From contig JAJNBN010000045.1 in NCBI GenBank assembly GCA_021156225.1, positions 1 to 20,411 on the forward strand: DNA of 20,411 nt, written 5' to 3'. Under the pieces are notes generated by a model. That model did not search any database. It saw nothing but the letters and a program-made list of their open reading frames with translations, and was not told the DNA's origin. The DNA is from Verrucomicrobiota bacterium (GTDB lineage: Bacteria; Verrucomicrobiota; Verrucomicrobiia; Limisphaerales; JAEYXS01). Within the stretch, counting starts at the first letter, position 1; every line of letters begins with the position of its first letter. Positions 1 to 6,773 of the stretch are shown here, in pieces. Both the position numbers and the translations under genes were made by a program.

Positions 1-27
1 GCTCATGATGCGTAGAGCAAAACACGG

Positions 28-462
28 TCATTTTTTAGGTGGAACTCCGGGCAGGATGCGAACGGTCAAATCCTTTGTCGCGATAACGACCTGTTCGGTG
101 CCCCTGAACAGTACTGGAATTGGGTTGTCTGGCGATCCGGGACGCACCACCACGACGAGATAAACGTCACCGTATTCGGTTTTGCGGAGGAATTCGTGTT
201 GAACAGTAACGCTATTCTCAAACTTATGACCGGAACTGAATTTAGGTTCCGATTGCGGCGATGTTGGAATGGCGAAATTGCGCGAGAGTTCGGTCGTCAC
301 TTTGGCTCCGTTTGACTCTGTGACCAAGGTTGCTCTTGGGAAAGCAAAGTAACGGTCAGTGTCAATCTCCGCACCTATACTGGGCTGCACTCCCAAGCCG
401 AGAATCACAACGATGAGGATGAGATTTGTGAGGCTTTGAAGTAGTGGCTGGTTAGTATTCAT
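28..462 (-). CDS. Hypothetical secreted protein
   Basis: I do not recognise this 144-residue protein. It starts with an N-terminal signal peptide (hydrophobic run at about residues 10-24, LTNLILIVVILGLGV) and a plausible cleavage near PSIGA-E at about residue 30. The rest is beta-rich and soluble, and it ends in two lysines. The frame stays open upstream to 642, but the ATG at 462 puts the hydrophobic run in the right place for export, so I chose it. No Shine-Dalgarno site is obvious. It is the last gene of a run of small minus-strand genes. Export is inferred from the signal peptide only, and the function is unknown. Confidence 0.6.
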   Translation of the reverse strand: MNTNQPLLQSLTNLILIVVILGLGVQPSIGAEIDTDRYFAFPRATLVTESNGAKVTTELSRNFAIPTSPQSEPKFSSGHKFENSVTVQHEFLRKTEYGDVYLVVVVRPGSPDNPIPVLFRGTEQVVIATKDLTVRILPGVPPKK

Positions 463-484
463 TTTGGTGGGTGTATTCTTGACC

Positions 485-682
485 TCATAACTTTTTGACC
501 TGCTTGTTTCGGACGGCGTACAGTTTAATCCCCTTGGCATCCCCCGCGAGTCGTAGAGCTGTCTGGCGTTGTTGCTCCTCAGTCGAAGATCTTTGCGGAT
601 ATTCTCCTTCGTCGCGCCTAGCCATACAGCCCTTGGCCTCACTGCGCGACCCTTCCTTATTTATGAAACCGCTTCTAAGCAT
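485..682 (-). CDS. Small hypothetical ORF, uncertain
   Basis: This 65-codon frame overlaps the end of the membrane-protein gene upstream by 8 bases. A GGAG sits 8 bases before its ATG at 682, one of the better ribosome binding sites in this end of the window. The product is highly charged and rich in Gln, Glu, Arg and Lys, with no membrane segment and no motif I know. A second reading frame is open across the same DNA (the upstream extension of the secreted-protein frame), so chance openness is possible. The translational-coupling layout and charged composition make it a reasonable but weak candidate. Confidence 0.3.
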   Translation of the reverse strand: MLRSGFINKEGSRSEAKGCMARRDEGEYPQRSSTEEQQRQTALRLAGDAKGIKLYAVRNKQVKKL

Positions 683-1004
683 TTGTTAATCTCCATTTTA
701 GGTAAGCGGCTATGATGATGGCGAGCAAGTGCACGCCGAGCAAGGCACGAGCAAGAGGCTTTTTATGCCGCCAGCCAGATTCCAGCGCCAGCACCACACC
801 ATAGAGTGGGAATTGACCGAAGGCGTACAACAGTCCTACATCGCCACCACCTACGAGGCAGTGCCAAATCGGCCAGAACGGAATAACCGCATACATGAAG
901 GCGTCGATAAAGGGCTTTTCACCGACACCGCCGGGAACCATGCATAGGAGCAAGACGACCAGCGTGCTGCCAGCTACATACCATCCTATATTACGAGGGT
1001 TCAT
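675..1004 (-). CDS. Small hypothetical membrane protein
   Basis: This 109-residue protein is mostly membrane. Hydrophobic segments lie at about residues 8-26, 33-51, 56-74 and 86-105, broken by short loops (for example ESGWRHKK at about 75-82). The family is not recognised. It starts at ATG 1004, only 22 bases after the end of the YacL-like gene, and its end overlaps the next small ORF by 8 bases, so the minus-strand genes could be co-transcribed. Small polytopic proteins are sometimes immunity or accessory factors in polymorphic-toxin neighbourhoods, but nothing in the sequence proves that role here. Confidence 0.55.
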   Translation of the reverse strand: MNPRNIGWYVAGSTLVVLLLCMVPGGVGEKPFIDAFMYAVIPFWPIWHCLVGGGDVGLLYAFGQFPLYGVVLALESGWRHKKPLARALLGVHLLAIIIAAYLKWRLTNA

Positions 1005-1026
1005 GAGCGGGTGCGTTTAACAGACA

Positions 1027-1290
1027 TCAGGCTGTGGGGATTTCATTCTGAACAAAGTCTTTCCACCGTCTGACGGCCTCTCCCAGATCGGATAGTGGTA
1101 AGACGCATTTGAGGTCTGGAAGGTAATCGTGCTCAATGTGGGCTTGGGCGTGGATCAGGGTCAGTACGCAAACGTTGCCACAGCGCTCCCAGCGATCCTG
1201 TGAACGGGAGGCGACTGCAGCAATGTGGTGTAACACTTCATCACACCCAGTCACCGAACCTTGCAGGTCCGACTCCAAGAATTCAGACAA
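1027..1290 (-). CDS. YacL/UPF0231-like small protein, 5' end uncertain
   Basis: The translated part (87 residues from TTG 1290) carries GCDEVLHHIAAV, a DRWERCGN turn, a strand LTLIHAQAHIEHDY and a C-terminal LGEAVRRWKDFVQ helix. This order resembles E. coli YacL (UPF0231: LDEVEQAAHAL, SWQRAGHEYTLWM, VEDFLQVVAAYRNFVQ), a comparison made from memory. The same frame stays open to 1371 and encodes LERDEDGRRRARVAPHLLP, which matches the YacL N-terminus (LRDITG...), so the true protein is probably longer. There is no ATG, GTG or TTG in that extension. An ATA lies where a start would be expected (1363-1365). The gene may use a rare start or have lost its start codon. Proteins of this type also occur as immunity-like genes. 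Confidence 0.5.
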   Translation of the reverse strand: MSEFLESDLQGSVTGCDEVLHHIAAVASRSQDRWERCGNVCVLTLIHAQAHIEHDYLPDLKCVLPLSDLGEAVRRWKDFVQNEIPTA

Positions 1291-1461
1291 GGGGAGCAGA
1301 TGCGGGGCGACCCGGGCACGCCGCCGTCCGTCCTCATCGCGCTCAAGGTTTAGTTCGAGTGGTATGGTGGGCTAGGGTGTATGTTGGCCCTCGGGATGGG
1401 CGGGAGAGAAAAGGTGGCTTTTGGGATGGACGCTTTTTCACTCATGAAATTCCCGGTGCGA

Positions 1462-2040
1462 CTACGGGGCCGAGATGCGTTTGCCGAGTGTTTGCGCGTC
1501 TGGGCGCGGGACGTTGAACAGTTTGGCTGTGAAGTCATGGCGGTATTCGTCATCACCAGCGTAAACGAGTGCGATCTTGCCTTCCCAGTGGATGTCGAAC
1601 CGGTCGCTGGTGCCGCAGCGGGTGAATTTGATGCGGTGGCCGGCGACAGAGTCGTGCCCGAGAAGATAGGTGTGGAAAGCCAAAGCTTCCAAGTCAGCCT
1701 CTGGATCAATCGGCAGCGGATCGACTACGGCCTCATAGCCATCCAGAAACTCGGTTGAGTATTCGTCAACGGGACACACAGGGAAACCGCCATCATGCCA
1801 TTCGGTGCTGGAAATTGTGCAGTTGTGGTAGTTGTCCCACACGATGGGCGATTCCCAATCGGAGGTGGAATCCTTACCGTCGTCTGCAACCTTCCGCTCG
1901 GCGTCATAGTCGGCAGTTTTAAGATGAAGAAAAAACCAGACGATCCCCTCTCTGATCTCGGCAAACCACACGAAGACTTTGAGGGGATGCCCTTCGGGCC
2001 AGGGGTTTCCAATGAACCAAATACGATTGTGGTTTTGCAT
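1462..2040 (-). CDS. Hypothetical protein with N-terminal GNPWPEGH motif
   Basis: This 192-residue soluble acidic protein begins with an aromatic-rich stretch (IWFIGNPWPEGH at about 6-17, then VFVWFAEIREGIVWFFLHL) and continues with several W/H/D-rich segments. It ends in a region containing FDIHWEGKIALVYAGDDEY. There is no signal peptide or membrane segment. I chose ATG 2040 because the GNPWP motif follows it directly; the ATG at 2064 adds only MPLTGGTT. I recall similar proteins as uncharacterised genes near polymorphic toxins but cannot name a family. It lies between an Imm32-like and a YacL-like gene on the same strand, which supports an accessory immunity-type role by context only. Confidence 0.6.
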   Translation of the reverse strand: MQNHNRIWFIGNPWPEGHPLKVFVWFAEIREGIVWFFLHLKTADYDAERKVADDGKDSTSDWESPIVWDNYHNCTISSTEWHDGGFPVCPVDEYSTEFLDGYEAVVDPLPIDPEADLEALAFHTYLLGHDSVAGHRIKFTRCGTSDRFDIHWEGKIALVYAGDDEYRHDFTAKLFNVPRPDAQTLGKRISAP

Positions 2041-2196
2041 GGTAGTCCCGCCCGTGAGGGGCAAGGGTGGGAAAATCCTTTAAGATTTGATGGCAGGCAT
2101 AGAACCGGAAAAGCTCAGGTCGGGAAAACTGCTGTGATGGAGCCGCACGGTCAAGCGGGGAAGGGCGTGGATGGATACACGTGGTGGCATGTGATG

Positions 2197-2472
2197 CTAG
2201 CTTTCTTCCGGCGTCCAGTGGCGGATTACGAGGGGGCCTTCGCAGACATCGGCACCCGAATGCTGATCCAAGTGGATATGTGAGCCGCGCTGGCCACGCT
2301 CCGCCAACTCAAGGCATTGGAGTGCGATCCAGATGAGGCCGTTGCGGTTGCCGCCGAGTATCATCTCGTGCTCGGTGCGACGCACTTCGACATACTGGTC
2401 TGCTGTGAACTTGGATGACTCAGCTTGCGCTGCTGAGGTCAGAATCTGAATCGCATCGGTGAGTGTGGGCAT
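2197..2472 (-). CDS. Imm32-like immunity family protein
   Basis: This is a 91-residue protein. Its central pattern, GGNRNGLIWIALQCLELAE followed by GSHIHLDQHSG (about residues 40-73), resembles the Imm32 immunity family: a strand, an N-x-x-GL helix of about 15 residues, then an H-x-HLD strand with a following Ser. That match is recalled, not searched. Imm32 proteins are predicted to neutralise toxin domains of contact-dependent or Rhs-type polymorphic toxins in the cytoplasm, and no signal peptide is present here, as expected. It starts at ATG 2472 with no clear Shine-Dalgarno site. No toxin gene or toxin fragment is visible upstream, so it would be an orphan. Confidence 0.6.
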   Translation of the reverse strand: MPTLTDAIQILTSAAQAESSKFTADQYVEVRRTEHEMILGGNRNGLIWIALQCLELAERGQRGSHIHLDQHSGADVCEGPLVIRHWTPEES

Positions 2473-2520
2473 AGTTTGATACGGGAACGGACGCCCAACA
2501 CATGGTTGGACATCATTGGT

Positions 2521-2613
2521 CTAACGCTTCTTTGGATGCATTGTGCCATAGGTATGTAACTCGACTTCTTCGGTGAGGGTTCCTTTCTTTTTGAAGATGT
2601 CGAGAATGGCCAT
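2521..2613 (-). CDS. Possible 30-residue ORF
   Basis: A short minus-strand frame from ATG 2613 to TAG 2521 encodes about 30 residues beginning MAILDIFKKKGTLTEEVE and ending HPKKR. Composition and reading (amphipathic start, Lys-rich, Glu-Glu-Val-Glu, basic tail) look protein-like, and the gene lies just upstream of the Imm32-like gene on the same strand. An in-frame stop lies 12 bases before the ATG, so it is not the end of a longer frame. It could be a real small protein, the last piece of a degraded gene, or chance. Confidence 0.3.
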   Translation of the reverse strand: MAILDIFKKKGTLTEEVELHTYGTMHPKKR

Positions 2614-2640
2614 GTGAGTTAATGCCTAACCGATGTTAGA

Positions 2641-2666
2641 CCGCCGATCAGGGGTAAGCCCGGCGG
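2641..2666. repeat. Inverted repeat CCGCCG/CGGCGG
   Basis: Arms CCGCCG (2641-2646) and CGGCGG (2661-2666) are perfectly complementary around a 14-base loop. It lies just upstream of the tiny minus-strand ORF and the Imm32-like gene. No T-tract follows on either strand, so a terminator is not supported. Confidence 0.3.
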
Positions 2667-3024
2667 TTGTAATGGTTGGGAACTTCATCTTGGTGGAGGG
2701 AATTTAATTGGGTGCGAGGCGCCCACACTCCACGAAAGAATCTTCGTTTGTAATTTATTGTGGTTCAATTTGTTGCCTTGATAAGTGGTTGGGCGGTGAT
2801 TTTTTGTTTGAAAATTGACGGGAGTTTGGTAGCTTGAAAAGTGCTGGCAGCTCGCTGCTGGTAAAGGACGGGTGAACGGTGGTTGTGCTCTTTCGGAGCG
2901 GTAGACAGCCACTGGGAAATCCCAAGTCATCAACACATGATGGTGCATTGTGTACTTTAATACGCGTGCAAGGTTGTGTGCCTGCGTTGGCGGGGAGGTG
3001 ACGGTCCTTATGGAGCCATCAGGG

Positions 3025-3040
3025 TCGAAGTTCGGCTTCC
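3025..3040. repeat. Copy 1 of a GAAGTTCGGC motif
   Basis: TCGAAGTTCGGCTTCC contains the small palindrome CGAA-G-TTCG and matches the copy at 3433-3448 at 14 of 16 positions. Both copies lie in the same gene-poor stretch and in the same orientation. Confidence 0.35.
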
Positions 3041-3108
3041 TAATTGGGAGCCTTGGGTTTCGGCGGTGGTGGGTCGTGGTTATTACGGTGCCTTGACGGA
3101 AAGAGTCA

Positions 3109-3130
3109 GGGCATCGCGGCAACGATGCCC
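3109..3130. repeat. Perfect 8-bp hairpin
   Basis: GGGCATCG at 3109-3116 pairs perfectly with CGATGCCC at 3123-3130 around a 6-base loop (CGGCAA). No T-run follows, so it is not a typical intrinsic terminator. It may be a dispersed intergenic palindrome or part of an untranslated RNA. Confidence 0.4.
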
Positions 3131-3430
3131 CACCATTTATAGTAGGATCTGTGAGTGGGTCGGGTGTTTGGGTCAGGGCCCGTAAGCTGGAGGGCGAACT
3201 GGACGTCGGTGGGCGTAGGATTTTACGATTCCCACCGGGGAATCCATAGTAGTCACTGTGGAACCAGCCTGGTCAGGGACAAGCACTGAATCTGAACTCC
3301 CAATCGTAAGGAGGGAGGAAACGACACTTCACAGGGGTCGGGTGGTTTCATTGCTCTTTGACATAGTTCCTAGAGACGATCTGAAAAGATGTCTTAAGGC
3401 GGTCTGCTGGTGCAAACCGGCTGGGGCGTT

Positions 3431-3448
3431 GGCCGAAGTTCGGCCTCC
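3431..3448. repeat. Copy 2 of the motif, with a 15-bp palindrome
   Basis: GGCCGAA (3431-3437), one base, then TTCGGCC (3439-3445) form a perfect 7-bp inverted repeat with a single-base centre. The segment 3433-3448 is related to the copy at 3025-3040. A one-base centre suits a DNA-level palindrome such as a dimeric protein site better than an RNA hairpin. Confidence 0.4.
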
Positions 3449-3779
3449 CAGTGGCTCGGTCACGTATCTCTATTTGATATGCTCCCTCGCCACGCCTAGC
3501 CCCATCCGGTTTGTCCTGCGCAGCCGACCTCAATCCATCTTTCCAGATAGTCTCCCTTCGTGGTAATGACGGAGGTTTTGAAGTGGCTGGCGGGGGTCGG
3601 ATTCGGGAGGTGTGGACTGATAGCTAAAGTACCGCAGGACAGGATGCTATCGCGGAGTGACACACGGAACGGACGAGACGGGAAGGCGGCTTCGGGGAAT
3701 GATGAATATGAGTTATGAAGGGGAATGTTGGAAGGCGGAACTCTTGCGGGGGGACGGTATTGCTGCCAACATGTTGGCA

Positions 3780-4796
3780 ATGAGTTCGCAGTTGCCTTGT
3801 ATTGCGGTGACGATGGGTGACCCGGCGGGTGTCGGGCCGGAGATTTGTTTGCGCTTGTTGGCGGAGGCGTCGATGGCGGAGGTTTGTGTGCCGGTCGTTT
3901 TCGGTGATGCGGAGGTGTTGCGGCGGGTGGCGAAGGTGACGGGGTTGCCTTTTGATGCGCCGGTTATTCAAGTGGCGGATTGGGCGGAGGCTTCCAAGCG
4001 AGTTAGCGTTCCTTCGGTGCTGGATTTGCGGCAAATGAAGGCGGAGGAAGTTGTTCCCGGTAAACTGTCGGCGGTATGTGGGGAGGCGGCTTATCAGTAT
4101 GTGAGCCGAGCGATCGATGCGGCGCTGGCGTGTCAGGTGCAAGGGGTGGCGACGGCACCGCTGAACAAGGAGGCGATGCATCTGGCGGGGCACAAGTATC
4201 CGGGGCACACGGAGATCTTCGCGGAGCGGATGGGCGCGGAGCGGTCCTGCATGATGCAGTATTCGGAGGAGATCACGTGCAGTTTCGTGACGGTGCATTG
4301 CGGGTATCATGAGGTGCCGAAGCTGATCACGACGGCGCGCATCCTGGAGGTCATTGAATTGACGGCGAGTGCGTTGCGGCGGATTCGTGGGCGGGAGCCG
4401 AAGTTGCTGGTGTGTGGATTGAATCCGCATGCGGGTGAGAATGGGTTGTTCGGGGATCGTGAGGAGGAGCGGTTCATTGTGCCGGCGATTGAGTTGGCGC
4501 GAGCGAAGGGGATCGATCTCACGGGGCCAGTGCCGCCGGATACGGCGTTTACTCCAGCGCGGCGGAGGGAGTTTGATGCGGTGGTGTGTATGTATCATGA
4601 CCAGGGGCATATCCCGGTGAAGATGATCGCGTTTGAATCCGCAGTGAACACGACGCTGGGCTTGCCGGTGGTGCGGACGAGTGTGGATCATGGGACGGCG
4701 TTTGACATCGCGTGGCAGGGGAAGGCGAGTCCAAGCAGCCTCTACTCGGCGGTGCGCCTGGCAGCCAAGCTCGCTAAGGAACGCCCGCACGTATGA
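3780..4796 (+). CDS. pdxA2: PdxA2-type 4-phosphate sugar-acid dehydrogenase
   Basis: PdxA family, 338 residues. PdxA enzymes oxidise a 4-phospho-hydroxy acid with NAD and decarboxylate it. The family core is clear: TMGDPAGVGPE (11-21), KYPGHTE (139-145), candidate metal-binding His at 173 (TVHCGY), 217 (LNPHAGE) and 273 (MYHDQG), and RTSVDHGTAFDIA (299-311). The form MYHDQGHIPVKM, rather than MYHDQGLPVLKY of classical PdxA, points to PdxA2, which acts on 4-phospho-D-threonate or 4-phospho-D-erythronate and yields dihydroxyacetone phosphate. The kinase that would make that substrate follows with a 4-bp ATGA overlap. ATG 3780 is chosen because the GDPAG motif follows at normal distance; the frame is open upstream to 3657 without family-like sequence. 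The alternative role is vitamin B6 synthesis. Confidence 0.85.
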   Translation: MSSQLPCIAVTMGDPAGVGPEICLRLLAEASMAEVCVPVVFGDAEVLRRVAKVTGLPFDAPVIQVADWAEASKRVSVPSVLDLRQMKAEEVVPGKLSAVCGEAAYQYVSRAIDAALACQVQGVATAPLNKEAMHLAGHKYPGHTEIFAERMGAERSCMMQYSEEITCSFVTVHCGYHEVPKLITTARILEVIELTASALRRIRGREPKLLVCGLNPHAGENGLFGDREEERFIVPAIELARAKGIDLTGPVPPDTAFTPARRREFDAVVCMYHDQGHIPVKMIAFESAVNTTLGLPVVRTSVDHGTAFDIAWQGKASPSSLYSAVRLAAKLAKERPHV

Positions 4797-5899
4797 TCGT
4801 CGTGCTGGCGGATGACCTGACTGGCGCGGCTGAACTCGCTGGTGCTGCGTGGAAACGCGGTTTCACCGCCGAGGTGCAACGGGAATTCTCGCCCCAATCG
4901 TCAGCCGAAGTGATCTGCGTGGATACTGACACCCGCTCTTTATCCCGCGACCTTGCTGCGGCAGCCGTCCAGCGAATCGCCTCCCAAGTCGCTCAGGCCA
5001 AGCCGCGATACCTTTACAAAAAGTGTGACTCGGTCTTGCGTGGTCAGGTACTGGCCGAGATGCGAGCCATCATGGCGGCGACGGGCAAGGGCAGAGCCAT
5101 CCTCGTCTCAGCAAACCCCTCTCGCGGTCGTGTCATCCGGGGTGGTGAATACTTTGTGCAAGGCAAGCCAGTGAATGAAACGGCGTTTGCTCATGACCCG
5201 GAGTATCCGCGCATATCGGCAGTGGTGGCAGAGTTGCTTGGGGGAGACCTGACCGGCATCAGCACACCTGACGCGGAATCGCCGGAAGATTTGATCCGGC
5301 ATGCAAGAAAGGTGCAGGATGGTGTCCTGCCAGCAGGTGGAGTGGAGTTCTTTCAAGCATTGTTGGAGTCGGACTGGCGTGGGGCGGTCAAGCCGATGCG
5401 AACAGTGAAATCGCCAGCGAGCGGCGGGAGGACGTTGTTTGTCTGCGGCAGTGCGGCGGCTTGGAGCAGTGGCCGCGGTGCTCAGGGAGTCGAACGGGGT
5501 GTGCCGATCGTGTCCATGCCGGATGTGTTGCTATCAGGCACAAGGGATGAATCGGCGATGGTGGAGTGGGCCCAGCGGATTGAAGCCTGCTTTGGGAAGG
5601 GGTCCAACGTCATGGCGGCAATCGGCCAGCCGGTGATGCAAACGAGTTTTCCGGCAAGTCTGCTGGCCGGGCGTTTGGCCGATGTGGCGGCGAGGGTGTT
5701 GCGTAAAGGGTTGCCGGAACGAGTTTGTGCGGAAGGCGGGGCTACGGCCGCAGCGTTGGCCCAAGCGATGGGCTGGGGGCAGTTTGTTGTGGCCGGTGAA
5801 CTGGCCGAGGGTGTGGTGGATTTGCGGCCAGTTGATGGCCTGCAGGTGTCCTTGATCATCAAAGTGGGTAGCTATGACTGGCCCGAGTCGGTCTGGTGA
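4793..5899 (+). CDS. Four-carbon acid sugar kinase (DUF1537 family)
   Basis: DUF1537 kinases phosphorylate C4 sugar acids such as D-threonate (DtnK) and D-erythronate (DenK) at O4 with ATP. Family marks are visible: ADDLTGA (6-12), KKCDSVLRG (76-84), ANPSRGR (107-113), an ETAFAHDP segment (129-136), and the C-terminal nucleotide-binding part with EGGATAAA (from 314) and IIKVGSYDWP (about 354-363). At 368 residues it is at the short end for the family, which is often above 400. The ATG overlaps the pdxA2 stop in ATGA, so the two are probably translationally coupled. Substrate is inferred from this pairing. No transporter, regulator or isomerase for the pathway lies next to them. Confidence 0.85.
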   Translation: MIVVLADDLTGAAELAGAAWKRGFTAEVQREFSPQSSAEVICVDTDTRSLSRDLAAAAVQRIASQVAQAKPRYLYKKCDSVLRGQVLAEMRAIMAATGKGRAILVSANPSRGRVIRGGEYFVQGKPVNETAFAHDPEYPRISAVVAELLGGDLTGISTPDAESPEDLIRHARKVQDGVLPAGGVEFFQALLESDWRGAVKPMRTVKSPASGGRTLFVCGSAAAWSSGRGAQGVERGVPIVSMPDVLLSGTRDESAMVEWAQRIEACFGKGSNVMAAIGQPVMQTSFPASLLAGRLADVAARVLRKGLPERVCAEGGATAAALAQAMGWGQFVVAGELAEGVVDLRPVDGLQVSLIIKVGSYDWPESVW

Positions 5900-5957
5900 C
5901 TGGGGGCTACCGTCGCTTTTCCTTTCCACTTGGCGGAAACTTCGTTATCAGGATGGC

Positions 5958-6773
5958 GTGTATTTGGAATTCTACCGGTTGAAGGAACTGCCCTTCACGA
6001 TCACGCCAAATCCGCGATTTGTGTTTTACAGCGCCAAGCATCGCGAGGCGTTCAATCACTTGCTTTACGGCATTCGCGAGCGGAAGGGTTTTGTTCAGCT
6101 CACGGGCGAGGTGGGCGCAGGCAAGACGACGATCTGCCGGGCGATGCTGGAGCAGCTCGGTGAGAACTACGCCACGGCTCTGATCCTGAACCCGATCCTG
6201 GATGCGGATGGCTTGATGAAGGCCATCGCGATGGAGTTCGGTCTGGACGTGAAGGGCAAGGATCGGTTGGAGACAGTTTCGGCGATCAACCACTTCCTGC
6301 TCGGCCAATTGGAGAAGAACAAGGATGCAGTGCTGATCATCGATGAGGCGCAGGATCTGACGGATGATCTCTTGGAGCAGGTGCGGTTGCTGTCCAACTT
6401 GGAGACGGATGATCGGAAGCTCTTGCAGATCGTGTTGATGGGGCAACCGGAGTTGCGCGACCGCTTGAATGCGCATCGGCTGCGGCAACTGCGGCAGCGC
6501 ATCACGGTGCGATATCATATCAATCCGCTCACGCGCGCGGAATTGGCGTCCTATATCCAGCATCGTATCCATGTGAGCGGCGGGAATGGTGCGCCGTATT
6601 TCACGGGCGGGGCGGTGTGGCGGATTCATCGCTACAGCAAGGGCATTCCGCGGCTGGTGAATGCGGTGTGTGATAAATGTCTGCTGGCTGGTTTCGTGCA
6701 GCAGAGTGACCGGATCGATTTTTCCACGGTGGGCCTCGCCATCCGTGAACTGGAAGGGAACATCCCCGCATGA
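5958..6773 (+). CDS. ExeA/GspA-like AAA+ ATPase
   Basis: This is an AAA-type ATPase of the ExeA family, 271 residues. The N-terminus YLEFYRLKELPFTITPNPRF is the usual start of the family. Walker A GEVGAGKT is at 50-57 and Walker B VLIIDEAQDL at 125-134, followed by VRLLSNLET and LMGQPELRDRL, then RQLRQRITVRYHINPL (about 176-191) and a C-terminal helical lid (GGAVWRIHRYSKGIPRLVN). In Aeromonas, ExeA works with ExeB to place the type II secretion secretin in the envelope. GTG 5958 is chosen because homologues begin here and AGGA lies 4 bases upstream. The ATG at 5874 would add 28 unconserved residues and overlap the kinase gene. It overlaps the next gene by 4 bp. Confidence 0.85.
   Translation: MYLEFYRLKELPFTITPNPRFVFYSAKHREAFNHLLYGIRERKGFVQLTGEVGAGKTTICRAMLEQLGENYATALILNPILDADGLMKAIAMEFGLDVKGKDRLETVSAINHFLLGQLEKNKDAVLIIDEAQDLTDDLLEQVRLLSNLETDDRKLLQIVLMGQPELRDRLNAHRLRQLRQRITVRYHINPLTRAELASYIQHRIHVSGGNGAPYFTGGAVWRIHRYSKGIPRLVNAVCDKCLLAGFVQQSDRIDFSTVGLAIRELEGNIPA

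Larger units (their letters stand above)
2614..3779. other. Gene-poor stretch with hairpins and a repeated palindrome
   Basis: About 1.2 kb without a convincing gene. Frames that are open here have unlikely compositions (His/Pro/Thr/Arg-rich on minus, Arg/Cys/Trp-rich on plus) and no motifs. Visible structure includes a 6-bp stem at 2641-2666, an 8-bp stem at 3109-3130 and two related copies of a CGAAGTTCGGC motif about 400 bases apart. No tRNA, no transposase fragment and no clear group II intron domain was recognised. It could be decayed DNA left by accessory-gene turnover or an untranslated element. Confidence 0.5.

Noticed and set aside
2685..3122. Minus-strand frame of 145 codons in the gene-poor stretch, considered as a toxin remnant
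   Set aside because: Composition is His/Pro/Thr-rich with no catalytic motif, and it reads through a hairpin; no homology was recognised.
3170..3560. Possible group II intron or mobile-element RNA
   Set aside because: No domain V-like hairpin, no reverse transcriptase fragment and no insertion boundaries could be identified.
3624..4790. Long minus-strand frame (388 codons) opposite pdxA2
   Set aside because: Arg/His/Pro-rich composition without motifs, and it lies exactly antisense to a well-supported gene.
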